64,000 nt of DNA from Phaeosaccion multiseriatum. Taxonomy: Eukaryota; Ochrophyta, other classes. The stretch lies in contig OZ218960.1 in assembly GCA_965112735.1 (NCBI GenBank), positions 2,852,001 to 2,916,000 on the forward strand. Direction: 5' to 3'. This document shows, one piece after another, positions 13,401 to 23,225 of the stretch; position 1 is the first letter of the stretch; the number at the start of each line of letters is the position of its first letter. Below the pieces are notes generated by a model. It was not told the origin of the DNA. It did no database searches and saw nothing but the letters and a program-made list of their open reading frames with translations. The position numbers and the translations under genes are program-made.

Positions 13401-16331
13401 AGAGAAGAAGATGAAGGAAGAAGGAGAAGAAGGAGATGACGAGGTGAAGGAGGTTCCGCGACGTCGCCGCGGTCTGGGCTCTTCATCCGCCAAGGCATCA
13501 AAGAAGGACAGCGGGAAGGAAGACAACGGCGATGACACGAGCAAGGGCCGTGATGGTAAGATGCCAAAGAGCAAGACCAAGGAGGGCAGCAGCAAGACCG
13601 AGGAGGGCGGCAAGAGAGTCAAGGAAACCTCGGGCTGCAATGCCGGCAACTGCGGCTCTCAGTGCCGCCTCTGTGGACCCGGCGTGACGAACAGCGACGG
13701 TGAACCCGTGCCTTGCCCTGAGGTGCCTCCCTCCTGCCCCACCCCGGGTGAGTTGATTGACATGACTGATGTACCTGACTTGAGACGGTACTCTCTCGAT
13801 GCCTCCTCGTCTCCCTCTCCTCCTCGTGAATGCTCCTTAGCTCCCCACCTTGTTCTCTAACGCAACCCCCCCCCCCCACCCTACCCCTCCTCTTCTCCCC
13901 ACCTACCCACAGCCCCTGTCCAGACTATGGCCCCCGTCTGTATCCCTGACCCCTGCCCGGAGCTTTGCTTCCGAGCGGATGGCAGTGGAGGAGCCCTCGA
14001 CTGTGTCACTGACAAAGAGTGCGCCGGCCTCAACGCTCCTGTCGGATGTCAGGCATATGGAACCGCCAAGCCCAGAGCCTGCCGCTTCTGCGGTGCCAAG
14101 GCCTCTGCCCTGGGCTACGACCTCGACTGCCCGGCTGTCTGCGATGAGCCCACATTGGCCCCTACGCCGTACCCTACGCCGTCGCCTACGGTGTCCCCTA
14201 CTGCTTCGCCCACGCCTTCACCAACACCTTCACCTACGGCATCCCCTACGCCGTCGCCTACGGCGTCCCCTACCGCTTCGCCCACGCCTTCACCAACACC
14301 TTCACCAACGGCTGCACCTACGGCATCCCCTACGCCGTCGCCTACACCGTCCCCTACCGCTTCGCCCACGCCTTCACCTACGGCTTCACCTACGGCATCC
14401 CCTACGCCGTCGCCTACGGCGTCCCCTACCGCTTCGCCCACGCCTTCACCAACACCTTCACCTACGGCTTCACCTACGGCCTCCCCTACGGCGTCCCCTA
14501 CCGCTTCGCCCACGCCTTCACCAACGCCTTCACCTACGACAATGGCCCCTGTCTGCGAGCCCGACCTGTGCCAGGAGAAGTGCTTCTACGCCGGAGGATA
14601 CGCCAACTGTATCACCGATCACGCCTGCATGGGCGAATCTCCTCCCGCTGGCTGCAACCCGTACCCCGAGGCCGAGAGCGACACCTCCATGTGCCGCATC
14701 TGCACCGGCGACGAAAGTGATCCTTGTCCCGTCGTCTGCCGCTCCTACCCCACCCCGGCCCCGGTGGTGAAGGACACTCTGGCACCCGTCACCCTGGCTC
14801 CTTCCCATCCCCCCACCACTCCCGCCCCCACTCCCACCCCCACCTGCATTCCGGAGCACGACGTTTGCGCCTACCAATGCGAGAACAGCGCTTCCGGCAA
14901 GGCTTGCTTCACCGATGTCAGCTGCTTGGACTCGGAGGTTTCCAACGTGGGATGCAATGCCGAGGGCTTTGGTCAGACTTGCCGCTTCTGTGGACCCTCC
15001 ATGACAGACTTGAACGAGGGCGTTCCCATCGAGTGCCCTGTGTACTGCCCCTTCACCCCGGCCCCGACTCTTCCCCCCACAGTGGTGAGTGAGTGAGTGA
15101 GTGAGTGATTTGTTGGCTTACAAGGTTGAATAGAGGCTTTCGCGGCATGTTCTGGTAGTACAGGGGTGTGTGTGTGTGCAGTGTGGTGTGGTGTGTGATG
15201 TGGTGTGGGCGCGTGGGCGTGGCCGCCATGGGCCCACTGCTCTGGAGTCGACATACATGACTCTAATCTACGTCCCTTTCTCTCTCTCTTGCGCTTCAGG
15301 CTCCAACAATGCCCCCCACGGACCCTCCTACGATGCCCCCCACGGACCCTCCAACGATGCCCCCCACGGACCCTCCTACGATGGCTCCCACACACCCTCC
15401 TACACACCCTCCTACACACCCTCCAACACAACCCCCTACACACCCTCCTACAAAGCCCCCTACAGTGGCTCCCACCAAGGCCCCTGTCATGGTGAGAGAT
15501 ATTCGTACGTCGTCACATTATAGTGTACCTTGGTCGTGTTCAATTGAATCATTAGACTGATTGATTGATTGATTGATTGATTCATGGCCTCTTGCCTGAC
15601 GCCCGCCTCTTTCTACCCCACTCCGCCCCACCCTACCCCATCCCACAGCCCCCCACCCCGGCCCCCACGGACTGCTGCGATCCCCTCGGCAAGGAGGATG
15701 AGCAGTACCTCATCGACTACGGCAAGGAGTTGGTTTGCGACTACACATGCTCCAGCGACGACCCCCCATCGTAAGTTTTACTAACTAAAGATTACTTCGA
15801 GGTATTATAACTGTTACAACTGTTACAACTGTTTGTTGCTTGGAAAGGCTTGCAAGGGAAGGCACTCATGCCGGAGAGCTTGCGTCGTGTGTGCTTCGCG
15901 TCGCGTCACACATCACCACATCGTCATCATCATCATCATCATCATCACCGTTCCTCACCCTCCCTCCCTCCCTGCCTCTCCACCCCTGAAACGTTCGTAA
16001 CAGGCACTGCAACATGCTCGGCAAGGGTCAGGACTGCCGCGCCTGCCACACCACCGCCGGAGCCACCAAGTACCTCACCGGCAGCGACAAGCAGGAGGGC
16101 GAGACGTGCAAGGACCTCCTCATGTGCGGTGACGATGAGTGCGTGGAGGTAGAGGCCAGCGCCTCGGGCACTCGCTCCGGCTCCTCCTCCAACAACAAGT
16201 CCAAGACAACCACGGGGGCGATTGCGGGCGTGGGTGCGGCGGCGGTGGTGGTGGCGGGTGTGGCCGCTGCGGTGGTGTACAAGAAGAGGCAGCAGACTGC
16301 AGCCACAGAGGTGACTGGCGACGAGCTGTGA
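4430..16331 (+). CDS. Large secreted membrane-anchored protein with FAS1 domain, Pro/Thr repeats and Cys-rich modules
   Basis: Nineteen exons: 4430-4547, 4741-4860, 5064-5738, 6370-6933, 7356-7766, 7966-8409, 9064-9326, 9508-9557, 9731-10218, 10524-10712, 11063-11251, 11512-11700, 11924-12112, 12365-12553, 12995-13747, 13913-15084, 15300-15491, 15649-15770, 16004-16331. They sum to 2214 codons with all phases closing. Domain order: signal peptide (hydrophobic [10 protein letters not shown] near residue 13); [13 protein letters not shown] repeats; HPTDAPVW repeats; a fasciclin domain at about 828-976 with [10 protein letters not shown], a YH motif and [13 protein letters not shown]; five 63-residue Lys/Gly modules; Cys-rich repeats with a C-R-x-C-G core separated by SPTASPTP linkers; a C-terminal transmembrane helix (about 2176-2198) followed by KKRQQ. 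FAS1 domains usually mediate adhesion at the cell surface or wall. A wall or extracellular-matrix role is inferred, and the Thr/Ser/Pro linkers look like O-glycosylation targets. Confidence 0.9.
6020..6342. repeat. (CCCT)n array, intron 3 of the FAS1 gene
   Basis: About 320 bp of nearly perfect CCCT repeat on the sense strand. It ends 27 bp before the CTGCAG acceptor of exon 4, so it is effectively a giant polypyrimidine tract. Confidence 0.95.
7060..7352. repeat. (CCCT)n array, intron 4 of the FAS1 gene
   Basis: Sense-strand CCCT repeats with a few T or G interruptions, ending in CTACATCTGCAG at the exon 5 acceptor. The same CCCTCCCTACATCTGCAG end recurs at introns 5 and 6, which shows the introns were copied together with their exons. 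Confidence 0.95.
8570..9052. repeat. (CCCT)n array, intron 6 of the FAS1 gene
   Basis: About 480 bp of CCCT repeats, the longest of the three in this gene. It ends in the shared CTACATCTGCAG acceptor of exon 7. The equivalent intron 5 (7767-7965) retains only a short CCCT stretch, so the arrays vary in length between otherwise matching introns. Confidence 0.95.
10450..12950. repeat. (TCAC)n arrays in the introns of the exon-module region
   Basis: Sense-strand TCAC repeats occupy the middle of the introns at about 10450-10483, 10890-11036, 11389-11471, 11860-11884, 12244-12327 and 12714-12950. The last one also contains CCCT. All sit between conserved intron ends. Confidence 0.9.
10524..12553 (+). 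repeat. Five tandem copies of a 189-bp exon plus its intron
   Basis: Exons 10524-10712, 11063-11251, 11512-11700, 11924-12112 and 12365-12553 are each exactly 189 bp and nearly identical, and each starts and ends in phase 1. They encode 63-residue modules starting [15 protein letters not shown] and ending DKSGGKG. The flanking intron ends are also nearly identical (GTGAGTTGGAGGGCAGGG at the 5' side, CTGATATCAAGCAG at the 3' side). The introns differ mainly in the length of their TCAC array. The unit (exon plus intron) is therefore a recent tandem duplication. Confidence 0.95.
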
Positions 16332-16829
16332 GCTGTGAGCTGTGAGCAGAGTGTTTAAATTTTTTTCCTTTTGTTTTTGTTTAGCTAATGTGTGAACTCA
16401 TGTTTTGTAATTTGAGTAAGTGAATGCGTGAGTGAGGGAGTGGGGAGTGTGAGTGAGTAGAATGTATTATATGGTTTTATATGTGAGGTATCTGTTCATG
16501 TGTTACAGTATTATGAGTGAGTTTTAGTTGGATATGTGTGTGGGGCTTTTGAGCCGCCACTAGCTAAAATAATGACGAGAGTATGATGAGAACAAAACAG
16601 TGAGATGCGCCGCCTCTCGCCGGGTTGCCTTCCTTCCATCCTTCGCTCTCCGTTTGCACTTCAAAGCTCGAGGGGTGCCCCTCTGGACTCGCACAGAGGT
16701 ATTACACCCAGGCCACACCGATAAAATAATCATAATGAAAATAAGTTGGGAAGCGTCGCATTTGGAAGAATCTGCCGCGGGCGGGCGTGGGTGGGGGGGG
16801 GGGGTTCGTCTTCTAGCAACGGTCTTGTG
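16332..16829. other. 3' flank of the FAS1 gene
   Basis: About 500 bp downstream of the TGA. It holds T-rich sequence and GTGAGT repeats (likely 3' UTR and terminator), with TGTAA-like words near 16404. From 16655 to 16725 lies a segment that recurs, diverged, at about 20725-20800. No gene is seen. Confidence 0.5.
16655..16725. repeat. Left copy of a diverged direct repeat flanking the mobile-element block
   Basis: The words GCACTTC(A/C)AA, CTCGAGGGG, GCACAGAGGT and TTA(T)ACACCCA occur here and, in the same order, at about 20725-20800. The two copies are roughly 70-80 bp long and imperfect. They bracket the copia and hAT remnants. Confidence 0.5.
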
Positions 16830-16910
16830 AGAAGTCGTACTTTTGCTAGACTGATACCTCCCGGTCTGAATTCAGAGGGCAGGTATCAGTCTAGCAAAAG
16901 TACGACTTCT
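16830..16910. repeat. 30-bp perfect inverted repeat with a 21-nt spacer
   Basis: The arm at 16830-16859 (AGAAGTCGTACTTTTGCTAG and on) is the exact reverse complement of 16881-16910. The spacer is itself almost palindromic around CTGAATTCAG, so the whole 81 bp can fold back. Read from the right, the outer end is TGTTAGAAGTCG, which resembles a retroelement LTR end starting TGTTAG. It lies about 100 bp upstream of the copia remnant. Confidence 0.85.
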
Positions 16911-17013
16911 AACAGGCGGAAAAACCCGTCGGGGCAAAACTAAACCGTAGACGGCCCTGTACACCCCCCCATGAGTGTCCTTCTTGCCGTATGAGTGTGT
17001 GTAGGCCTCTATT

Positions 17014-17625
17014 ATGCTTACATCAGTCCAAATTAGGTCCAAAGAGCCCACCGCAAAGCGCCTAAATCCCCTTGCTTCGACCCGCGGAGGTGTCGCAATC
17101 ATCTTCAACTACCTCGCGACCACTTCGTCCCTCGGCATCACGTACTCATCTGCCTCCTTCTCTCCCTACGACTCTGCTCCATCCTATCTCAGTGACCCTC
17201 TGCAGCTGGTGGCCTACTCGGACGCCTCCTACGCCTCCTGCCCTGACAAGCGCCTCTCCATTACGGGGCTCTCTCTTCACCTTGGCGGAGCAGCTGTGCA
17301 GTGGAGCAGCAGCAAGCAGTCTATTGTCGCTTGCTCCTCCAGCGAGTCGGAGTACGTGGCGGCAAGCAGCGCCACCAAGGAGATACTCAGCATGCGGTAT
17401 ACGCTGCGGGACTTCGAGTGCGAGCAGCGCTTTGCCACTTTCCTCCTTCAGGACAACAAGGCGGCCATCAACCTGGCGGAGAACGAGCTCGCGCCGAGGA
17501 GGACCAAGCACATCGACGTGCGCTACCACCACATCCGCCAGCAGATCAAGTTCGGCACCGTCGCCATGGAGTATGTGATTTTGCGGTGTCGTGTGAATTG
17601 TGATTCGCCTTTCATTCAAGTATGA
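17014..17625 (+). pseudogene. Ty1/copia retrotransposon remnant: RNase H end of pol
   Basis: Open frame matching the C-terminal part of copia polyproteins. It shows NYLATTSSLGITYS, then the RNase H core VAYSDASYASC, the QWSSSKQSIVACSSSESEY segment, and the typical end RTKHIDVRYHHIRQQI. Gag, protease, integrase and most of the reverse transcriptase are absent, so the copy is dead. A purine-rich stretch (GAAAGGGAGGA, 17638-17650) follows the frame and could be the old polypurine tract. The frame start is not a genuine start codon context. Confidence 0.85.
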
Positions 17626-17649
17626 GATTTTGGTTTTTGAAAGGGAGGA

Positions 17650-19700
17650 TATCTAAATCGAGAACGCGATGATACATTGCGGCGCGCGAGACAAGCGCGA
17701 GGCGGCTTGGAGAAGACTCTTCTCGCCTTGATCCCCGTCTAAGACTGGCTTCAGCTCCTGTGCACCTCTGGCTGCTGCTGCTACCATGTCGGGACCGACC
17801 GAATCAAGGCGAAGACTTGGGCAAACTCTTGGTGGGGCGGTATCACGGCCATGCGCTAGTGCAACCCCCTCAACATCCTGTAGGATAAGAGGGAACGAGC
17901 AGAGCATCGTCAGTATCAAAGAAGAGCATAATGACTCTGGGGCCGCCGATAATGGACCGGAGGTGATGGGCATTGAGGGTCTTGCTTAGGCAGTACTTGC
18001 TTTATGGCGGGAGGCCAAGTCACCTCCGTGGGGTTCGTGAGGGAGGGAAGAGGCACAGGAGACCAACTGACAAAGCCCGTCCCTCTACAAAGGCTACTGC
18101 GAAAGCGCGTGGCAGCAGCTCAATAAGAATGTATTCAATTGTTGGTGTACGAAGGAGGTCGTGATGGTCGCCAGGGCATTCGACAAGTACAAGCGGCCAT
18201 AGGAGGAGAGCGAGAGCCACCCCCCCCCTGAGAGGGTCCATGAGAGCGAATGATGATTGTCTTTTCAGGCCACCGAAACAGGCTTCCACGAGAGGCTACC
18301 CGGCGGGGACCCAGTTTGTAAACCGCCATATTTTTTAGTATATCTGGGCAAACTTTGAGGATCGCATATTGCGTCGTATAGACTGCCCGACAGAGGCGTA
18401 CATTGCGCTCGGGCTGGGATACGATGTAACACTACGAGTATGCGACCGCTTGTACAGACGCATATGCGATTATGCGTTTCACATACTAGGGCATATGGTG
18501 TCGCATATTCTGAGTTAGTCTCGCGATCGTATATATATCTCTGCCACCGCACTTGGTAGGCCCTCCATTGTCGCCACACATCCCGTACGCAGTCTTGAGT
18601 GCCTCCCCAGCGCTCCTTCAAGCTTCGGATGTTCGGACTTATAGCGCTACAGCCGGGCGACGTCGCATGGGGGTGGGTGGTCCTTCGCTATATTTTCGTT
18701 ATATTTCGGCCATTCGCGGCGGATACACAGGGCTTTGGGAGCATGCAAGTGGTCGCATATTTTGAGAATATAAAAGGTACTCCCAGCTCAGCTGCATAAA
18801 TGGCCAATGTGTGCCCATATTCGTATACTATACTTTCCCTCCCCTCGCTCGCAAGTCAAACTTCAATTTATTTATCTCGCATCCTCGGCAGTAAAGGGTG
18901 AAGGGCGTCGGAAGAGCGGGGGGAGACGGTTCCCTTCTCGGCAATGTAGGCCTGTTCCTTCTCTTCAATCTGTATCCCTCCCTCGCTTCGCATGCTTTGC
19001 ATATCCAGCGTACGCTTGCCGGCGGGAGCCGGACCAACGGAGGCTGTATGCAGTACGTTTCTCACACGCCTCAGCCTCCTGGGTCGTCTCCGCCTTCAAG
19101 GACCTACAACGTCCCTCCTAAGGCGCACCCTGGCAGGTTCACACCTCCTGGAAGGGCTTAAATGCCACCGACGATACTTGGGAACCTTTGACCGTCATGA
19201 ATGATGACATTCCCGCTCTCTTGGGAGCAATTCCTCTCCTCTTTCCCTCGTCGCTCTTTGGCGGAGGACGCTAAACGCTTCCTTCGGTCTCGCGGCCCCT
19301 CGTCACGCCGACCCCCGCGAGGAGCAGGCCGCTGATAAGGAACCCTTCGGGAACCCTTTTTGGGTACTTTTATTCATATGAACATGTTCTCTCTCTCATC
19401 TTCTCTTTTAGCATTTAGTTTAGTCTTCTTAGTCGAGCTTCTCTCTCGAGGGGGAAGTGTTGCCCCTACAGCCTCATTCATTGCCTTCTTACGTGTAACT
19501 GTCACCACGCAGTCTGCCGTATAACAATTGTACAATAATACAATGTACCACAATGAGGTGGCACACACAGCCCACCGGGAGTAGTAGCCTGTGGCGCTCC
19601 CTCACTCTTAGCTTATCCACCCTAAAGCCAAAGGAGACTCGGCTCTTTACTGGAGCTGAGGCAAGGCCTCCAAACTTTACAACCTTGCACCCATCTCATA
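17650..19700. other. Unclassified decayed sequence, AT-rich at 18300-18850
   Basis: No credible gene. From 18330 to 18560 the sequence is rich in CGCATAT and GCATATGCGATT words and is clearly more AT-rich than its neighbours. The same words recur at 20340-20500. Short frames on both strands lack family signatures. Confidence 0.5.
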
Positions 19701-19764
19701 GATTATTGGCTCACTTTCCGACTTGCTAGCGATAGCAGGGTTGGCTACACTCGTCCCGCTTGGT

Positions 19765-19960
19765 TCTGAGGCGACCCCGGTTCCTGGTTCTGGCCGGCGC
19801 CAGCCGGCCTGGTTCCTGGCTGGTTCTAGTCGGCGCCAGCCGGCCAGGCAGGTTCCAGGTTCTGGGGGAAAGCCATGTAATAGGCCAAGGTTGGTTCCTG
19901 GTTCTGGTCGGCGCCAGCCGGCCTGGTTCCTGCTTCTGGGCCGGCCTGTCTCAGAACCAT
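19765..19960. repeat. Imperfect tandem repeat with GGCGCCAGCCGGCC core
   Basis: Three to four copies of a unit around GGTTCCTGGTTCTGG followed by TCGGCGCCAGCCGGCCTGG. The GGCGCCAGCCGG core also forms part of the palindrome at 22516-22821, so the two repeats are related. Confidence 0.8.
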
Positions 19961-20012
19961 GTTAGGGGCCGACTAGCCTACACGTAGCAATCAGCTTCCT
20001 CACTTCTTCCGA

Positions 20013-20165
20013 CTGATGCAACTCGCTTCTCTGATCCAGCCATCCTCGGCGTTCATGGAAAGGGTCTTCTCCACCCAGAATAGGGTGATCAGTCCTGGCC
20101 AAGCCAACATGAAGGAGGACTTGCTTCAGCTGACAGTGATGTTGTGTCACAACCGCGAGCATGCA
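20013..20165 (+). pseudogene. hAT-type transposase C-terminal remnant
   Basis: The frame contains PSSAFMERVFSTQNRVISP followed by LLQLTVMLCHNRE. This resembles the dimerisation region of hAT transposases (a PSS-x-x-x-E-R-x-F-S segment and a downstream hydrophobic helix). Nothing of the catalytic core is visible, so it is a fragment. Family placement is by pattern only. Confidence 0.6.
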
Positions 20166-20339
20166 GACACGGTAGGCTGGCCGCATTCGACGACGAACTG
20201 AGCAGACAAGTACTTGACCTTGCTTTTGCTGAGCAGCTTGCCGAGCTGCCGAGACGCGGGAGAGCTCTTGCGTCGGCGCAGGTCATTAGGAGCTTATCTG
20301 CTGCAGACAGAGAATGAACGTATATTTGAGCAAGTAACA

Positions 20340-20500
20340 AACGCGTATATAGGGTGTCCGCACAATATACGCATATATATCATAAAACGCATATACTGGG
20401 TGTCGACAAAACACAATATGCGATTGTACTTTCGCATATTGCTCTCCCCTCGAGCAGTATATACCCTTCTCCTGCTATAGCATATGCGATTGCAATTTTT
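20340..20500. repeat. CGCATAT/CATATGCGATT word cluster
   Basis: AT-rich 160 bp with repeated ATACGCATAT, CGCATATACTGGGTGTC and GCATATGCGATT words in both orientations, like the cluster at 18330-18560. The two clusters flank the hAT remnant. Confidence 0.55.
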
Positions 20501-20724
20501 TCGGGCCCTGCGGGCGGCTGGTTAACTGGGTCCCTACTACCCGCGTGCTTCTGAACAAGGAACAAGAGAAGGCCAACCTGCTGCTCTGCTCGTGTGCCGG
20601 AAGCTTCATCGACGAGTGACGAGAGTGATGACGGCTTGGTATCTCTCCACCTACCTCGGGCTTCCTGTGCTCTCCGACTCCATCACTCTTCGCCTCTCGC
20701 GTTCTCTCCCCGAGGCCCACAGGA

Positions 20725-20800
20725 GCCCCACACTCGCACTTCCAAACTCGAGGGGGTGTCGCTCTCGACTGGTGAGCTTGCACAGAGGTGTTATACACAC
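20725..20800. repeat. Right copy of the diverged direct repeat
   Basis: Partner of 16655-16725. It shares the order GCACTTCCAAACTCGAGGGG, GCACAGAGGTGTTA, ACACCCACAC. It ends about 140 bp beyond the stop codon of the minus-strand Ser/Gly-rich gene. Confidence 0.5.
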
Positions 20801-20938
20801 CCACACGCACAGAATGGAGGCGTGAGGGGTATAGGAAGTGTCAGAGAACTGAAAGGTTCGTTTGGTCATGTACATTTGATAGATATAGTCATGGATAGAG
20901 AGCTAGCGAAAGCCAGCGCCAAATGCGCGGCCTGAGCT

Positions 20939-22211
20939 CTAGTGGGACGAGCCAGAGGAGGAGCTGCTGCTGCCGCTGCTGCCGGAGGACGAGGACGAGG
21001 AGGAGCCGTAGCTACCACTGAGGTGATACGCCACAGTCTGGCCGCAGATGGAGTAGTAGAAGTGGCAGTACATGTTCTCCTTCTCGGGCCACTTGGGCTC
21101 CCAGTAGCGGTAGAAGGGGCTGCTGCCGCTGGACGAGCCGGACGACGAGCCGCTGCCAGAAGACGAGCCGCGGCCAGAGAAGGAGCCTGAACCGGAGCCC
21201 GAGGAGAAGGATGACCCAGAGGAGTCGCCGGAGGAGGAGGAGGTGGTGAGCTTGCGGGCGGGGCAAGGAGGGCACTCGCCCGTCTCGCGGTGGAAGGCCT
21301 CGCCCTCTTCGGTCAGCAGGTGGCGCCCGGGGCTGTCCTCCTCGGCGAAGCACTCCGTGCCGCACAGCTCGCGGTTATGGTCGCCGCTGGAGGACGAAGA
21401 CGAGGAGGAAGAGCCGCCGCTGGAGGACGAGCCGGAGGACGAGAATCCGTGGGGGCCCTTTGAGAAGATCCAGGGGTGGTAGTAGGGATGGTAGTAGTCC
21501 ATGCAGTGGTCCTTGTAGTAGGGCAAGTAGCTGTGGCAGTAGTCCATGCCGTACATGGGGAAGTCCTTCTGCTTGCAGTAATGCTGGCGAGCGAGCAAGC
21601 GGGGGAGGGGGGTCGCAGAAGGGGTCGCTGAGTCTCAAGGCCGGTGCAAATGCAGTCTGGATGCTCTGTCTCTAACACTCGCTCGCTCGCTCGCTCATGC
21701 TCACCCACTCACCGTGCAAGTGTGGTCCGGGTCTTCAAACACGTACTCCTCGTGCCACTTGGGCTCCTTGAAAAGTCGAGCCATGGGACAGGCGAGGAAC
21801 TAGTTAGTACTTTGTGAGCGAAGTGATTGATCAACGTTGCTGGAGAAGGCCAAACTCTTCAGTGCTCTTGCTTACCGGGACTTTGTAGAGCCACTTGCCG
21901 TGGTCATCCTTGATCCAGCGGGGGTGGAGCTTGATATCGTCATAGTCCAGGTGCTTGCCGCCGTGGACGGGGTAGATGCCTCCATGCGATCCCGAGGAGG
22001 AGCCCGAGGATGAGGACGATGAGCCGCCCCTGCTCCCGGAGGAGCCGCTGAAACCCTTCGGGAAATACGCGGGGTAGCTCCCGCTGCCGGAGGAGCCGCT
22101 GCTGCTCTTGCTGCTACTCCCGGCGAGCTCACGGTCATCCGCCTGCTCGAGGGAGAGGCCTTGGGCGGCGAGGCATGACGCCAGGAGGAGGGTAGCGAGG
22201 AAAGCGCGCAT
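20939..22211 (-). CDS. Secreted Ser/Gly-rich protein with Tyr/His/Cys segments, function unknown
   Basis: Three exons: 22211-21876, then 21766-21713 (or 21799-21713), then 21583-20939. Both choices of the second acceptor keep the frame, giving 344 or 355 residues. The protein opens with a clear signal peptide (MRAFLATLLLASCLAAQGLS). It is composed of long Ser/Gly runs interleaved with ordered-looking pieces rich in Tyr, His, Trp and Cys (KLHPRWIKDDHGKWLYKVP; HYCKQKDFPMYGMDYCHSY; FYRYWEPKWPEKENMYCHFY). No known domain was recognised. The composition suggests a structural wall or matrix protein, possibly cross-linked through Tyr or Cys; this is inference. A TACTAAC branch-point-like word sits just before the first AG of intron 1, which favours the downstream acceptor. 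Confidence 0.72.
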
Positions 22212-22414
22212 GATGATCGACTCGGATGCGATGGGCTGTGTGGGAATGGTTGTGAAGGCTGTGCCAGCTCCCTCCCCGCTAACAGCATGGAAGCTTTTAA
22301 TGCGAGTTCCAAAAGCATGCTCGCGCCAAGAACAGAGCCCAACTGCCAAGGGCAACAGGGGCCAGGAAATTCAAACTCACGTTTGCGTATGCCGAGCTGA
22401 GAACGAACCCTGAG

Positions 22415-22422
22415 TTTATAAA
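22415..22422 (-). promoter_or_regulatory. TATA-like box for the Ser/Gly-rich secreted protein
   Basis: TTTATAAA, a palindromic TATA-like word, lies about 205 bp upstream of the minus-strand ATG at 22211. The only other nearby gene end is a repeat. The assignment is by position and sequence only. Confidence 0.35.
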
Positions 22423-22515
22423 GTTCACAGGACAGACGACAAGCAGGCCACCCTGCTGCTTTGTTTGTATACCGCTTGTGTGCTGCTGATCTTGGGGTGT
22501 GAGGGAGGAGAAGAT

Positions 22516-22821
22516 CGGCCCTGGACAAGGTTATCTGATTACTGATTACGGCCGGCGCAGCCGGCCTGATTACTGATTATGGCGCCAGCCGGGCCTGATT
22601 ACTGATTATGACCGGCACCAGCCGGCCTGATTACTGATTATGGACACCAGCCGGTCTGATTACTACCACACCAGTAATCAGACCGGCTGGTGTCCATAAT
22701 CAGTAATCAGGCCGGCTGGTGCCGGTCATAATCAGTAATCAGGCCCGGCTGGCGCCATAATCAGTAATCAGGCCGGCTGCGCCGGCCGTAATCAGTAATC
22801 AGATAACCTTGTCCAGGGCCG
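22516..22821. repeat. Perfect 149-bp inverted repeat with an 8-nt loop
   Basis: The arm 22516-22664 is the exact reverse complement of 22673-22821; the loop is ACCACACC. Each arm contains four internal tandem units of CTGATTACTGATTA joined by variants of TGGCGCCAGCCGGCC. The outer end is CGGCCCTGGACAAGG. There is no coding potential and no obvious target-site duplication at the borders. Confidence 0.97.
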
Positions 22822-22877
22822 AAGAAGGGCACACGAAAACAAGCTCATTTCATCCCAGGGGGTGTTGAGCCTACTCC

Positions 22878-22938
22878 CCTGACGTGCTATCTGCTGCCGG
22901 CTATCTGCTATCGAGAATGTGGTCGATAGCACGTCAGG
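22878..22938. repeat. Short inverted repeat, 14-bp arms
   Basis: CCTGACGTGCTATC at 22878-22891 pairs exactly with GATAGCACGTCAGG at 22925-22938. The spacer repeats CTATCTGC and contains a further CTATCGA/TCGATAG pair. It lies 57 bp beyond the 149-bp palindrome. Confidence 0.8.
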
Positions 22939-23225
22939 CAGGGGTCGATCCGTAACCCACTAGAGTCGACTCATCGAGCCGAGGCCAGCGACCCTTCTTG
23001 GCACCACTCCCTCCTGAGGCTGCTCTCACGCCTGCCGCCTCCGCTCACAGTCTCTTCACAGGCGCTGCCGGGGCACTTCGTTGTCCTCGCCGTTGTTGTT
23101 ATCGTCTTCGTCGCGGCCTGCTTGGTGCGGAGATACGCTGCAGGGGGTCACTTGCCATCATCGGAGGACGAATTGAAATAGACTACAAAGTCGAACTGCC
23201 GCTGCTGCTGCCGCTGCTGCTACTA

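Noticed and set aside
18000-19200. Short open frames on both strands as small genes
   Set aside because: All are under 120 residues, lack signatures or splice support, and lie in decayed AT-rich sequence.
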